DNA of 64,000 nt from positions 10,277,001 through 10,341,000 of the forward strand of contig OX352764.1 in NCBI GenBank assembly GCA_947095585.1, in the 5' to 3' direction. The notes beneath the pieces are model-generated. The model did no database searches and had not been told where the DNA came from. It worked only from the letters and a program-made list of their open reading frames with translations. Below, piece by piece: positions 1 to 11,580 of the stretch (within the stretch, counting starts at the first letter, position 1; each line of letters begins with the position of its first letter). Source of the DNA: Nephrocerus scutellatus (taxonomy: Eukaryota; Arthropoda; Insecta; Diptera; Pipunculidae). A program made the translations under genes and the position numbers.

Positions 1-31
1 TTTTTATTTTTATTTTTATTCGCTCAAACTA

Positions 32-800
32 AGTTATTTCTTCTGTCTGAGCTCTCGGAACTAACCTATAGCTCGGTACTATTTTAGGTTAGGTTAAAGT
101 AGCAGTCGGTATGAAAAAACCAAAACACTTAGACCAATAATGGTTCATTGTTGTTGTTGATACCACAAGGATCAAGAAAATTAATTTCCCCTACACATTG
201 CACCATTTAGAGCTTCGTATGAAGCGCAAGAGACTACTAATGCCATTATTTGTCAGATCAGTAAGGTCATTTTATAAGAATGCTATCCAAGAAAGAGCTT
301 ACGTTTTTGAAGGAGGTCTGGACATGTACAAAGAAGGTGGTCTCTTTGTCTTCTCATGCATACAGCTTCGATAGAAGTCGTTTGAGAATACGACGACCCT
401 TGCTGTATGCTTGCCTATTAGACAGTGCCCAGTAAATGACACCTTATATGGCACTGATGTGCAATATTTTGTGAGAAATCAAACACTTGGATCGTTTGGA
501 TCCACCTTGGGCCAGATCTGCTTTGTCGGTAGACAAGTTGTTCTGTTTTTTTTGACCACCTACAGTTAGTTTCCTCGATAGCCTAAGGAACCATTTTCAG
601 GTAAAAGGGAGAGTTCCATGTTTGGCGAACTAATAGGCCCAACAACTGTTCAGAACAAAGCTATCTTCTTCTTCTGTCTGAACTGTCGAAACTAATATAG
701 CTTGGCACAAAGTTAGTTCCTCTCTCTCTGAGCTTTCGGAACAAACCTAGCTCGATACTTACATAGTTCCTCTCTCTGAGCTGTCGGAACTAACCTAGCT
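32..800. repeat. degenerate short repeat, about four copies
   Basis: A unit of roughly 40-50 bp built on TCTGAGCT, TCGGAACTAACC and TAGCTCG recurs at about 32-82, 660-708, 709-763 and 764-800. The last three are contiguous and the first is separated by about 580 bp. No coding potential was recognised. Confidence 0.55.
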
Positions 801-2580
801 ACTGACCGCAACATTTTGATATTGAAAAAGCCTCCTCTGAATATCGCCCTTATCACTCCACGTCTTTTCAGCATAGCTTCTCTCTTTGCAAACGAAGTGA
901 TGATGTGTCGGAGATTCCTATCGCGATCGAGTGACACATTCTCATGTTGAAAGGAGGGAAGAAAAAAAAACATGCAACTGGAATGTTAACACAAGGTACT
1001 ATGCAACTATTACAATGCAATTTGTCCGCTTTGAGAGACCAAACAACAACAGAAAGTAAAGGAGTAAAGACACACCGCACCGCAGATGTTGAAAAGGGTT
1101 AATTGTTGTTTATACTATGAGTACACAGTATACAGTAGCGACGGAAACAAACTCCCTCTAATGTGCGATTTGCATGTTCTGTCATAATCTTTGATGTAGC
1201 GCGTGAACAGCGAAATAACTTTTTGTTTGATATACACAAAAACCACAACAACAACAAGAATAATAATGCCAATAATAAAGATACAACAAAACCACACCAA
1301 ACAAAAAAAAAAGGAAAAGTGAGAATAAACGATTTCATTAAAACTTCCCGCCGCAGTAGCAAAATAATGACAATAGTCCCGCAATCAATTTTTAGAGAAG
1401 GGGAAATGTGCGATAATCGTCGGGATATCAATATATGTTGCAAATGACATTAGGATATACAAACTCTTGAATATCTATAAATGCGTCAAGTTGTTGCTAG
1501 CTCCTGTCAACCGCTGATTCGACGCCGAAAAATGCTCATAAATTTGGGGTTATAAAGAAGGCGAAAATTGACACCAACTTCAGACACTATCAATTGTTTG
1601 AAATTGGATTTTCTTCTAGAAAATGTATTTTTCGGCATTCCAGAGGAAGAACTGGAGTATGCAGTGATTGAGTTGGAGCAGCAAATTTAAATTTTCCAGA
1701 TCTCTCAATTTTGCAAATTGACAGGAGGACACTAAGCCGCAAAAATTATATATTCTTTGACATAATTGTTACAGCCACAACTCATGGACTGATCGTGACA
1801 ATTTCATTAACTTACCATCTGCACTGAACACCTCAACCAAAATGTTGAAATATATTTGTTTAATTTTGAACTAAAACGTTTTTTTAGCTGAGTTCTTTTG
1901 TGCAAAAAAGGTGACTAGAATAGTAAAAAAAACTTAGAAATAAAAACCAAATGAAATGAAGAGGAACAAAAACGTATCAGAAGTCAACATTTCGCAAACT
2001 TTTGCAATGTTGCATGTTGCATGTCTCATGTCGAATGTTGCATGTTACAAATTGCATGTTGTATACTTAAAAACAAGTTTTTACTTTTTCTTCATGGCCC
2101 CAATCGTTTTATTCCCTCTAAAAGTGTCAATTGAAAGGTATCGTCCATATTCTTCCATTCCTCGCTTAACGCAGTTTTTAAGCCGTTCTGAGTAGGGAAG
2201 ATCTCAAACTAATCATTGTTCCTAACATGTCGCAAACGTGTTTGATGGGGTTCATCTCCGGACTTACACCGATACACTTTTTATGAAGATACTCAGTGGT
2301 AGATGCGACGATCCCGAATGCTTTGAATGGTTAATTATTGGTCATTCTTATGCAGAACTTGCTCTGAGGCGACCTTATAGTCCTAACGTCAGGTACACGA
2401 GTGTGTTTCTCTATACCTCTTAATAGCTTTCACTCAGCGTCGAATCCAGTTTTTCAATCAAACGGGCAGCATTCAGCTTGAGAGGTTTGTCTTAAGCTTT
2501 ACTCTGTTTTGAGACTCGAGACTCTAAAAATCCAGGAGCTTATCCATAACAGTGCCCAACAACTCTTCTTAGAGTTTAAG
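801..2580. other. no gene recognised
   Basis: AT-rich intronic sequence. The only pattern seen is a degenerate heptamer stretch (TGCATGT and variants) at about 2003-2064. The open frames here are short and resemble no family known to me. Confidence 0.4.
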
Positions 2581-3243
2581 TTTTTTTTTTTTTTTTTTTT
2601 TTTATAATTCGCGCACGCTTCAAGGGGTTCGCACCCTTATAATGCTCGGCTATATGCTTGGCACAGCGTGGGCGTTAAGGAAGAGGAGGAGAAAAGAGGA
2701 GATGTCTATGAGCTTGTGTTTTGAATGCCTGTGGATCATAGTGATGTGGGAAGTCAGAGCTTGGCAGAGCATTCCACATACGAGTTGTACGGCTGAAGAA
2801 CGAATCCCTGAATTTAACTGTACGTCCGAAGATGGGCTTAAGGGTAAACTGATGAGCATTTAGAGCGCCACGAGTATTGCGGTTGAATTCAAGGAGAGGT
2901 GGCATGCAGCTGGCTATTTCTCTTGAGCACCGCTGGTAGAAGAAGCGATAAAACAGTGACAAGCAAGAAACGTTCCTGCGGTGTTCAAGCGAATCAATCG
3001 ATTTCGCTATATTTTCGTCACCGATAAGTTTTATCGCGCGGTTTTGTATTCTATCTAGCTGATGTAAAGTAGTCTTAGGCGCACCAGACCAGATATGGCA
3101 ATTGTACTCAAGTTTTGGGCGAATAAAAGCCTTGTAAATGGTAGCCAGATCAGAGGGAGTGAAATAATTCTTGCACCGGGCTAGAAAACCTAAACATTTC
3201 GCAGCATTTTTAGCGACGGTAAATATGTGGTCATTCCAACGAA
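2581..3243 (-). mobile_element. 5'-truncated jockey/CR1-like LINE with poly(A) tail
   Basis: Minus-strand fragment ending in a pure A tail (23 T on the plus strand, 2581-2603). It encodes the C-terminal part of a non-LTR reverse-transcriptase polyprotein: WNDHIF near the break, KAFIRPKLEYNCHIWSGAP (thumb region), then DRIQNRAIKLIGD and RTTRMWNALPS, close to the family's usual end. The frame is open throughout, so this is a rather young insertion. Comparison with the related copy at 60.1-61.7 kb shows similarity stopping abruptly at about 3243, which I take as the 5' truncation point. No clear target-site duplication was found. Confidence 0.85.
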
Positions 3244-3719
3244 GTGGAAACATTTACAGAAAACTGTTGGCTTCGCCATTGTTGTGTGGAAAGGCGATCC
3301 AAACTTTCGTTTTATTCGTAAAATGTCTGTTCATCAATTGACTTTAACTTAACAGTCGAGAGGAAACGTTTGTGGAAAATTTTAAGCGAGAACGATTCCT
3401 AAGGTAGGATCACAATTTTCTATGCATTTATTTTGAAAACAAAAAAAAATTGTAAGATCACCAGCACATTACAAGAAAAAAAATGTTGTAAGATCACAAA
3501 ATAACAACTTCATTTTAAAAGAATAAGAAAGGCTTCACCAATGTCTCTATGCTATAAATGTATACCTAAATGAGTAATGCGAGTCGCGATCAGTGAATCA
3601 AGGAAACAACTTCTGGTCATAGATGATCGCATTTGCTGTTTTTTTGATCGTTTGATCGTGTCGTGATGTGGTTGCTCTTAAGCCACTAACAACACCATAA
3701 ATGTAAATATTTACCCCAG

Positions 3720-3720
<1 letters not shown>

Positions 3721-3744
<24 letters not shown>
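3721..3744. repeat. (AC)12 microsatellite
   Basis: Perfect AC dinucleotide run within the intron just downstream of exon 3. Confidence 0.95.
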
Positions 3745-3750
<6 letters not shown>

Positions 3751-3794
3751 AAGCACAGAATTACATCACCTCGCATATAAACTCGACCACCTAC

Positions 3795-3925
3795 CTGCCA
3801 GTTTTTGTTATGATCATTTCTGTTCCAAGCTCATGAAATTTATCCCACAATTCCTTTGTTTCCAAGTGACACTGAACCGGCTTCAGATCCTCACAATTGC
3901 ACGATCCGACAATTTTTGGCGTTGT
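3795..3925 (-). CDS. H15/mid: H15/midline-type T-box factor, coding exon 3 (start of T-box)
   Basis: Exon of 131 bases on the minus strand. The acceptor is ATTTTCCAG before ACAACG and the donor is GGCAG/GTAGGT. It encodes [18 protein letters not shown] followed by [16 protein letters not shown] and [10 protein letters not shown]. The last part is the N-terminal edge of the T-box DNA-binding domain. The [21 protein letters not shown] segment is diagnostic for the Tbx20/H15/midline class. The exon ends two bases into the Arg codon, where the family continues with RMFPT, but no matching exon was found at 1-3790. The annotated protein is therefore 5' only. Confidence 0.93.
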
Positions 3926-4020
3926 CTGGAAAATGGGGAAAATGGGGGAGAAAAGTATCCTCGTGTTAGTAACAGCGATCACGGTTTTTTTCTCAGAGTT
4001 TTGCTAACTTTTCGTTTTAC
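3926..4020 (-). other. H15/mid: intron 2 of the H15/midline-type gene (95 bp)
   Basis: Short GT-AG intron between exons 2 and 3, phase 0. It begins GTAAAACG and ends with a pyrimidine-rich tract and TTTTCCAG, read on the minus strand. Its size is typical of a short fly intron. Confidence 0.85.
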
Positions 4021-4325
4021 CTGAGCTGGTTCCGGTGACAGTCGATCATCTTCTGTCGATGGGCTCTGTGGCGATGATCGCCCCCGACTGCTACTACTGC
4101 TGCTTGTATTGTGGCTACTGCTGTTGTTGTTGTTGTTATTAGTACTATTGTTGTTGTTATTATTTTGCTGATCGCGATCCACACCACGATGATGGTGATG
4201 GTGATGATGATGATGATGGTGATGTCCTCTGGCTGATCGTGCCGGCGCCTCAGAGTCACTACACTCGACAACATCCACATCGACATCATCGTCGACTTCG
4301 GGAAAACGATCGACCGAGATGGGGC
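4021..4325 (-). CDS. H15/mid: H15/midline-type T-box factor, coding exon 2 (low-complexity linker)
   Basis: Internal exon of 305 bases on the minus strand. The acceptor ATATTTGCAG lies before GCCCC and the donor is CAG/GTAAAA at 4021/4020. It encodes the linker between the eh1 motif and the T-box. In order it has an acidic stretch (EVDDDVDVDVVE), a run of 12 histidines, an Asn-rich stretch with two runs of six, a Ser-rich stretch, and a Pro/Ser segment ending SPEPAQ. The entry phase (two bases complete a codon begun in exon 1) and exit phase (0) fit both neighbours. Such homopolymer-rich linkers are common in fly transcription factors and vary in length between species. The His codons use CAT and CAC mixed, so this is not a pure trinucleotide expansion. 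Confidence 0.85.
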
Positions 4326-4330
4326 CTGCA

Positions 4331-5329
4331 AATATATTGACATTATAAGTAATTTGTTTGTCCATCAGGAAGAACTTAATCATAGCTCGAAATTATTTAA
4401 GAAGCTCTGACTATAGACCACCATAGAGGTGCTAAAGGTGGTCCCAGCTTATTGTTTAAATATATTGTTTCTGATCTCTGCTATCAATCACATTCTAAAT
4501 TGATCTGCGGTCACAGTCAGGGTATCAATAGCTTTCGTGACAAAAGCTGGAAAGATTAATTTTGAATTTCTATCAATTCGGGTTTGCTGCTAATGCTGCG
4601 AATGAATGAATATTAATTTTAACATAAAAATTCCATCAATTTTTTGTTTGTTTGTTGGTGGCTGGAGGAGTGTATGTGTATATCTATGTGTCATCGCCTC
4701 ACAGCTGGAGATGATGAAGACTGTGATGAAAAAAAGTGTCAATTAATAAAAACACCTCCCAACAATAGATCGTGCTTCGCGGGCACTCATTTCTCGCAGG
4801 TTATTCAATTCAATTACAAAAAAAAAACACCAAAATGATATATGCATCGTCTCCAAATTATGTTAATTTTTTGAAGAGATTTTATTACGTTTTTTCTTTC
4901 CTGCTGGCATCGTTCAGTGCTGTAGGGTCCATAGCTCTAATCTACTCACACAAATATGTATATATACAAGAATTGAAACATTTGAATTTTAGAAATTGAT
5001 ACTAAATGTATGGTAGTTTATGGTACTTAGGTGTTTTCGTCAGCGAATGTCATCGGTTAGTTTTGGTAAAAATGATTGAAATTTATTTTGTTGTTTTTTA
5101 AAATTTCGCACTAAGTCAGGTCTACACGAGCTGTCGTCGTGTCATTTTCGGTGTTTTCTTAAGTTCCTAAAAAGCTTTCAACATGAGAACGGGTACAACT
5201 CCACCTTCTTTGCTAGATATCGCAGAAGGCCGCATTGTAGGAGGACTATTGGCAAATTCCATTGTTGACTTAACCAAAAACATTGACTCAATGTCGAAAA
5301 AAAACTTTTCACCATTGGACAAAGGCGAC
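4331..5329. other. intronic sequence, no gene recognised
   Basis: AT-rich, with a few T and A runs. No transposon or exon signature was seen. Around 5180-5330 there may be further N-terminal remnants of the adjacent transposase, but I could not align them convincingly. Confidence 0.4.
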
Positions 5330-6300
5330 TAGAAAATGTTTTCCGAATCTCAAAAACTATGGGTCGCGATAGAGCGCCAAGCGGAGCCGCCGTAGTGAAA
5401 TTGGTGAATAAAGTTCATGAGAAAGGCTTGCTATTGGATAAGAAAAGTAGTTCCCCATTTTCGGCCCGAAAATAATGTGGCACTGGCTCATAGTGTGGGA
5501 CAGAATCCATCTACCTCAACTCGACGCCGATCGCGACAACTGGCTGTTAGTTGCATCAGCCTGAGGAGAATACTGCACAAAGATCTCGGACTATTTGCCC
5601 ACAAGGTTCAGATGACTCAGTAGTGGAAAGAAAATTAGCATCCGGTTTGATATCGGTCCTCTGCGTGGGCTATAGACCAGTTTGATAATGACGTCGATTT
5701 TGATCGAAAAAACATCTTTTCAGAAGAAGCGCATTTCCAACTCAAGGGCTATGAAAACGCGCAGAACTGCCTGATTTTGGGTTCGGAACAGCTGCACGTA
5801 ATCATAGAGAAGCCAATACATCCACCAACAGAGACAGTTTGGTGTGGATTGTTAAGTGGTGGCATAGTTGGCCTATTTGTGTTCGAAAACATAGCTGGAA
5901 ACGCCGTTACCGACAATGGCAGCCGTTATAGAGCCATGCTGACAAACTTTTTATGGCCTTAAATTGACGCTATGAATGTGGACGACCTTTGGTTTCAACC
6001 ACATGCCATACAAACCGACTGACAATCGATCTCTTGCGCGCCAAATTTGGCAACCGAATAATCAGCAGTTTTGGAGATGTCAATTGGACTGCGCGAAGCT
6101 GCGACTTGACGGCAATAGAGTTTTTTCTATTGGGTACTGTTAAGGATAAATGTTGTGCGAATAATCCAGAGACAATTCTGGCTTTAAAAGAAATCATTAC
6201 GACTGTGATTCACGAGATATCGGAGCTTATCTCGCGTAATCGTAGAGAAGCCAATGCATCATCATTGAAAAAGTTCTACCCCGGAAATATTTACTTATGA
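5330..6300 (+). pseudogene. mariner-like transposase pseudogene
   Basis: Plus-strand remnant of a Tc1/mariner (IS630) superfamily transposase, recognisable along much of its length. In order: RAPSGAAVVKLVNKV (helix-turn-helix region), NPSTSTRRRSRQL and LRRILHKDLGLFAHKVQ, then FSEEAHF, VWCGLLSGGI, GNAVTDNGSRYRAML, then WTARSCDLTAIEFFLLG and DKCCANNPETILALK. It needs several frame changes and has in-frame stops. The catalytic acids are lost: the first Asp is Glu (SEEAH), the second motif reads QPHA in place of QQDGA, and the third Asp is Glu. It is inactive and lies inside intron 1 of the T-box gene. Confidence 0.88.
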
Positions 6301-8080
6301 CCTTATATAAACTTGGTCTTTTAATGGACTATTATGTGATGCTTTCTCGGGACCTCTCTACTTTTTGCTATGTTTGTTGCAAAAATTACATTTTCAATTA
6401 AAATTCAATTTCTTAGCTTACATAGTTTCTCCCCATTAACATCCACATCCAACTCTTTTGCTATATATTATGGCGATAATCACAGCTTGAAAAGTCATTT
6501 CAGATTTTATCTGCTGTCGAAATTGCATTGCGATGAAATTGTTACGATGTGTTGCTCGGACTGATCGCAATTATAGAATAACAAGTGACAAGCGAATTAC
6601 CCATATAGTCACTGTATCGTACGCAATTTACAAATCACAAAGCGAACGCATAATCTCTCGTTACCGCCTCTCTACCCCCTTTACCCGTACCGCTCATTGA
6701 AAAGCGATTATCGTAATTGTTGAGGTCGTTGAGGGAATGCGACGAGATAATGAATGCGTCGCTCGTGCATTCGCGAATTGAATTGAAATCGCTGCAGCAT
6801 CGACGCAGTTAATTGACAACCATTAGAGCTGCGGGAGTATTTGGCTGACTGGCTGTCTTTCAGCTGCTCCACACTGTGTGCGCAAAATTGTAAAATTTAT
6901 TTTGTCATTTCGTATGGAAATTTTCACTTGAAACCACGCGATTTGTACACAATGTGCGGAGGCAGGGTTCACGAGCGGAAATCAAACCTCAGCACAAATG
7001 GATGCCAATTGCAAGCTGAAAAACAGGCGCAGCCATCACCAGCGAGTGGCAACCAATGCACAACAATTGGTTTGCCATTAACGACCGAACACACATACAT
7101 CTACGATCCATGAGGATGATGTGATGGAGACGGCAATGCGGCAGCATAATCATCAAACAATTGTCATGCTTCTGTATAAGTGACATTGCAACTTCCAGTG
7201 CCACAATACACTGGCACGAATTAGTGTATGATGGTAAATTCGAATTTGTTTGCCAGGTTTTCGGCTTTTGCGACGGTTGGATGGATCGTAATTGACAATT
7301 ACATGCTGAAGCCACTCGTGTGGTTATTACTTTGGGATTCTGCTAGCAGGCGGTTTTTTTTAATATAATTAAAAAAAATGGTTTATTGCTACTACTTCCT
7401 AGGTTGGAAGGATCAATTCTTGATTGTTCTTTTCATTTCTGATGGTTAACTTTTGGTAACTACATTACCGATAAAAAAATGACATCACAGGTTCTTTCTC
7501 TTACAAGTTATAACAAAAAAGGCAATTTTTTTAGGTTACGTAACAGAAAAAGCTTCCATCAGACAATCTGAAAATTTCATAAATGACTGTAAGTCGGTAA
7601 AAAATAGAATAAACAGAGGAGGACTAAAGTGGCTACCTTGTGGTACTCCACAATAATTAAGAAGCGACCTAAGAGTAATTGAGTGGAAAGAACATTGACG
7701 TAAAGACCACAAAAAAGTGTCATATCATCGGCAGTGATAAGTGCATTGCACAACTGATACATAAATTATATAACAGGTTCCTATAGGGAGTTTTAGCAAA
7801 AAAGGCTAATTTTTGGGGTCAGTTTGTATGGCACGTATGAGACAACATTAACGTAGAGATCATTAGAGACATTATCCCAAAGATCTCGAAAGTGTCTAAT
7901 CGTCGGCGGTAGTAAAATTTGAATCACGGGTTCTTGTAAGGAGTTATAGCGAAAAATGTTTTTTTTTTGTGTTAGACTGCGCAAATGCACGCAATACTCA
8001 GAGGAGTAATAATAACATGAAAAAATGTGTAGGGTGGTTTCCTTGGAAGGTGATTAAAAAGGACTCAAAAAAAAAAAAAA
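6301..8080. other. intronic sequence, possible regulatory DNA
   Basis: No exon or transposon protein was recognised. The segment about 6590-6860 is less AT-rich than its surroundings and contains several TAAT/ATTA-type homeodomain cores (for example in GCGATTATCGTAATTG and GTTAATTGACAA). That is compatible with an enhancer but is weak evidence. From 7330 on the sequence is T/A-rich with no feature. Confidence 0.3.
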
Positions 8081-8088
8081 AAAAACAA

Positions 8089-8342
8089 CTCATCACACGT
8101 GTGACATACGACACGCGACATGCGTCTCACGCAGAATATAAAAAATGCTATTTTGGAGTTAGATACTCACAAAATTTCAGCTCCCTAAATCGTGTGGTTA
8201 AAAAAACCTCAAAGAAGTCGAACAAAGAAAAATTTCAACCCATCACACGCGCTACACGCGCCACACGAGAGATGCGACACACGTCTCACGCAGAATATAA
8301 AAAATGCTATTTTGGACTTAGATACTTATAAAATTTTGGCTC
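8089..8342. repeat. tandem duplication, period 159 bp
   Basis: The segment CGTCTCACGCAGAATATAA and the following 45 bases occur at about 8123-8183 and 8282-8342. Each copy is preceded by a CATCACACG-rich stretch. The core CAGAATATAAAAAATGCT is at 8132 and 8291. Confidence 0.75.
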
Positions 8343-8438
8343 TTAGCTCTTCAAAGAATTCAAAAAAAAGACAAAAAGGGAGTCAAGTTAAATAAAAGTT
8401 TTTAAAAATGATTGTGGGTTTTTATTTAATCGCGGAAC

Positions 8439-8840
8439 GCCTAAACCAGTGGACGTATCGAAGTCTTATTTATACTATATGTCCGTTTGGTGCTTCGATA
8501 AGTTGATGTTGTTTTTGACCCAGTAGGTGGCGTTGGAGTAGTGATATTTACGTAAATGTGGTTTGGCCTTTGGGGTGTTGGTGCATATAATTGTTATCAT
8601 ATTACGCCAAAACTACTAGACATATTAAAGCCATATTAGCACTATATGCTCATTTGGTGCTTCTGAACGTTTATCTATATTTTTTAACTCTGTAGTTAGC
8701 GCTGGAGTTAAGGTATCCGTGAAAATGGTTTTTTTCATATATATCTAACCTTAGCAAGCCTTAACCAATAGACGTATCGAAGCCGTATTCACACCATAGG
8801 TCCATTTGGTGCTCTGATATGTTTATATTTTTGGGACCCG
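8439..8840. repeat. three diverged tandem units of about 160 bp
   Basis: Units start near 8441, 8607 and 8759. They share the order: AAACCAGTGGACGTATCGAAG-like start, ATGTCCGTTTGGTGCTTC-like middle, then a GTAGGTGGCG-like segment. Identity is moderate. They are non-coding and resemble a small satellite or an old multiplied segment. Confidence 0.65.
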
Positions 8841-9014
8841 GTAGGTGAATCAGCATTTTATCGCGGTGGTAAGGAGAAGTTGGGGGTTCATTAGTGCCGA
8901 TAGTCCAAGAAACAGCTAGTTATGGTAATAAGACCCTACCCAAAGTTGGAACGCGATCGTTTTAAGGGTTTGACAGTTCATAGAGAACATACATATACAT
9001 AAAAAGTTTCACTT

Positions 9015-9017
<3 letters not shown>

Positions 9018-9062
<45 letters not shown>
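9018..9062. repeat. (TA)n microsatellite
   Basis: Uninterrupted TA run of about 45 bp, followed after ACTGACTG by a second shorter run. Confidence 0.95.
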
Positions 9063-9064
<2 letters not shown>

Positions 9065-9080
9065 TGACTGATATATATAT

Positions 9081-11303
9081 ATCGATACATATAGAAAGAT
9101 AATAAATAGTTTTTTAGGTTAATGTTTTGCTTTTAAAATTGATGATTAATGTTAATAATTCAAAAGAAAAATTTAGAAATATTTTTAGAAAATTTAGTGA
9201 TTATTCAAAAAATTGTTATCCAGAGAAAAGATTTTTCCTCCTTTAGCCCGTTTTTCAAAACTTTCAAGTTTTTGCTAGAATTGCTCTTTGCTTTTCTTAA
9301 ATGTACACATGCTCAAAAGATTTGTACCCTTATAAGTACAGCGTGGAAATTATAGAATATAAAGCCGGGGAACGGAAAGAAGATCTCTATGCAACGAATT
9401 TAATTTTGGGGACAATTTTAAGAGCATCATCATCAATATGTTTGGACATTCAAATCAAATTACAATCAGTATATATTGTCATCCTCATTGCAAATATTAT
9501 GACCTCGCTAACACAAGTATATACTATCTTTCTACAAGCTGTGAATACCTAACGGTCACATATCTATTGTAATGAAATTGTCGCATTCAAAAGTAACATT
9601 CTCCTTCCTCATACTCGTAAGTCATAAACAATTCGTTATTGTTTATTGTTTGTATGTTGCGATAAGAAAGAAAAGACTGCGAAAAGCCTGTAAAAATCAC
9701 CCAGCATGTAGTGAAGATGATGAATGGTTGCGCCTATACTGCAATCCACAACAACAGCAACAACCAGCAAGCAGCAACAAAAGCAACTTCGTGCTGCCGC
9801 TAACTTTGCTACTAAATAATATATGAGAATGCACCGGTGTAATCGAGTTTCTCGCAAACACCTAATTACAAGATCATTGAAAGTGTGCGGCGGCGGTGAG
9901 GAAGGAACGAGAATCGAACTAAATGCAACCGCTGCACTTGCTCGAAGGTATATACGTGTACTTGTGACTTGTGAGTTTTTTTTTCACACCTTAAGTTGTT
10001 GTAATTACCTTTAATCATTTGTTTTGCGCGATGCATGAGGTACGAGCATAGATATGCATGAGTCTTCAATTGGTATCTCAAGTTGATTGCTCCAGCAATC
10101 GACCGAACTGCGACGGCGGACAACACCGCAACGGCAAAATATTAAATATTCTCTCTCTTTGCTCCTCGCCTTGCTGATTATTCATCGCAATTCGCAATTG
10201 GCAATTGCGGTGAGATTCCGTTTCGAATTAAACGAGTTTCTTGCATGAGAAATATCAGTCTGTTTGTTGTTTATGATGTTGATGAGATGTTGCGTGTGCG
10301 TGTGCGTGCATATCTGTGAGGTACTAAGTATAGCTAGTAAAAGGAAATAGGTAGCAGTCAAGTGCAGCGCAAATAAACTATCGAGCGGAGCTGCATTTGA
10401 TTCTGTTTCTGGTCAATGCAATTGGACAATAACATGACAGCCACTCATATGAAAATCGTTATAATATGAAATATACAGAAGTAAGCTGCGAACAGGTGGA
10501 CAATGCGCTGGAACAAAAAAAAAACACAAAGCAACAAGACCGAGCCGTTGACAATTGGTTTCAATTTTTTAAAGAGAAAACTCCGCTTAAATAATTGACA
10601 GGAAAGAAATTATTTTCATCGCGAAGTTAAGACGAGATTGGCAGAAACCAAATTAATTCCATTTCGAAATTAAGATGAAAACTTCATACGCTTATTTTAT
10701 TCTGGTTGCAGTTTCAGTACTCTTATCGTTTTCCTTATATGAATGAACAGGCTGTGTTGTCCAAACTTGTTTTACTTTGCACTGAGTTTACAGTGACTTC
10801 GAATTTGCATCAGTGCTAACATACAAACATAGAAAAGCATAAAAGCGTTAAATGTTTGAATGATATTTTCACAAATCCAGTGAATTATTGATTTCCGTCG
10901 GACTATTTGATTGCGTGCAATTTCTGCAGAGTGAAATCTAATGGTCGCTGCTCCAGGACAATCACTCAGATTGATAGCTAAGAGTAAATATTCCAATTAA
11001 ATGCCATTATGCCATAATATAGAAATGCGCGAGGGTATTTATTGCACGCTTATTTGTCTAATTAATGAAAAAGCGTTTATCTACAATTTGAATAACAACT
11101 ATTCATACCAGACTCAGACACATACCATACCCATACTTATATACACCCGTTGTTTTGAATCTCAGTTTACTGATAATTACTCGATAAGTTGTCTTAGAAA
11201 GATTGCTATATGGAAACTCAATTGTAGATAATTGAAAAATGACACATTGATTAGTTAGTAAGTAGTTAAAGATCTATTTCTTTGCAATCGTAATAATTGC
11301 ATA
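9081..11303. other. intronic sequence, possible regulatory DNA
   Basis: No transposon homology was seen in this 2.2-kb part of intron 1. At 10187-10211 there is a compact cluster of CAATT/AATTG words with inverted symmetry (CGCAATTCGCAATTGGCAATTGCGG). Tephritid- or Drosophila-style enhancers could lie here, but nothing proves it. Confidence 0.3.
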
Positions 11304-11580
11304 CAGGGTGTTTAAGATTGAAGTAGTTAAGATTAGTATAAAAAAACTTAAACATCTATATTTATACAAAATAAAATCTCTTCTAACCGACACCTCCCTT
11401 AACCACACAGATATTTACAGTACCGTGAGTGTCCGCCGCTATGGGATGTTTCACTGTACTATATCTTAACCAATTTTATCTGAAAAACATCATTATTTCG
11501 ATTGCAAGAAGTTGGAAATGAATGGATCTTTCAATTATTTAAAGTGTCATTTTTTTAATTAGCTCTAATGATTAAGACGT

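Larger units (their letters stand above)
1..3794 (-). other. H15/mid: partial downstream intron of the H15/midline-type gene
   Basis: Exon 3 ends mid-codon at a good donor. No sequence encoding the next T-box segment (RMFPT and onward) was found on the minus strand here, so this stretch reads as intron. It contains a degenerate repeat (32-800), a TGCATGTT-rich stretch (about 2003-2064), a 5'-truncated LINE (2581-3243) and an AC microsatellite (3721-3744). The rest shows nothing recognisable. Confidence 0.6.

Noticed and set aside
3240..3256. MFP at the start of a minus-strand frame, considered as the next T-box exon (RMFPT)
   Set aside because: It is preceded by a stop and by no matching acceptor, and continues into LINE sequence.
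4017..4343. Alternative frame of exon 2 with Ile/Thr runs
   Set aside because: It is the shifted reading of the His/Asn/Ser codons; splice phase and T-box context fix the other frame.
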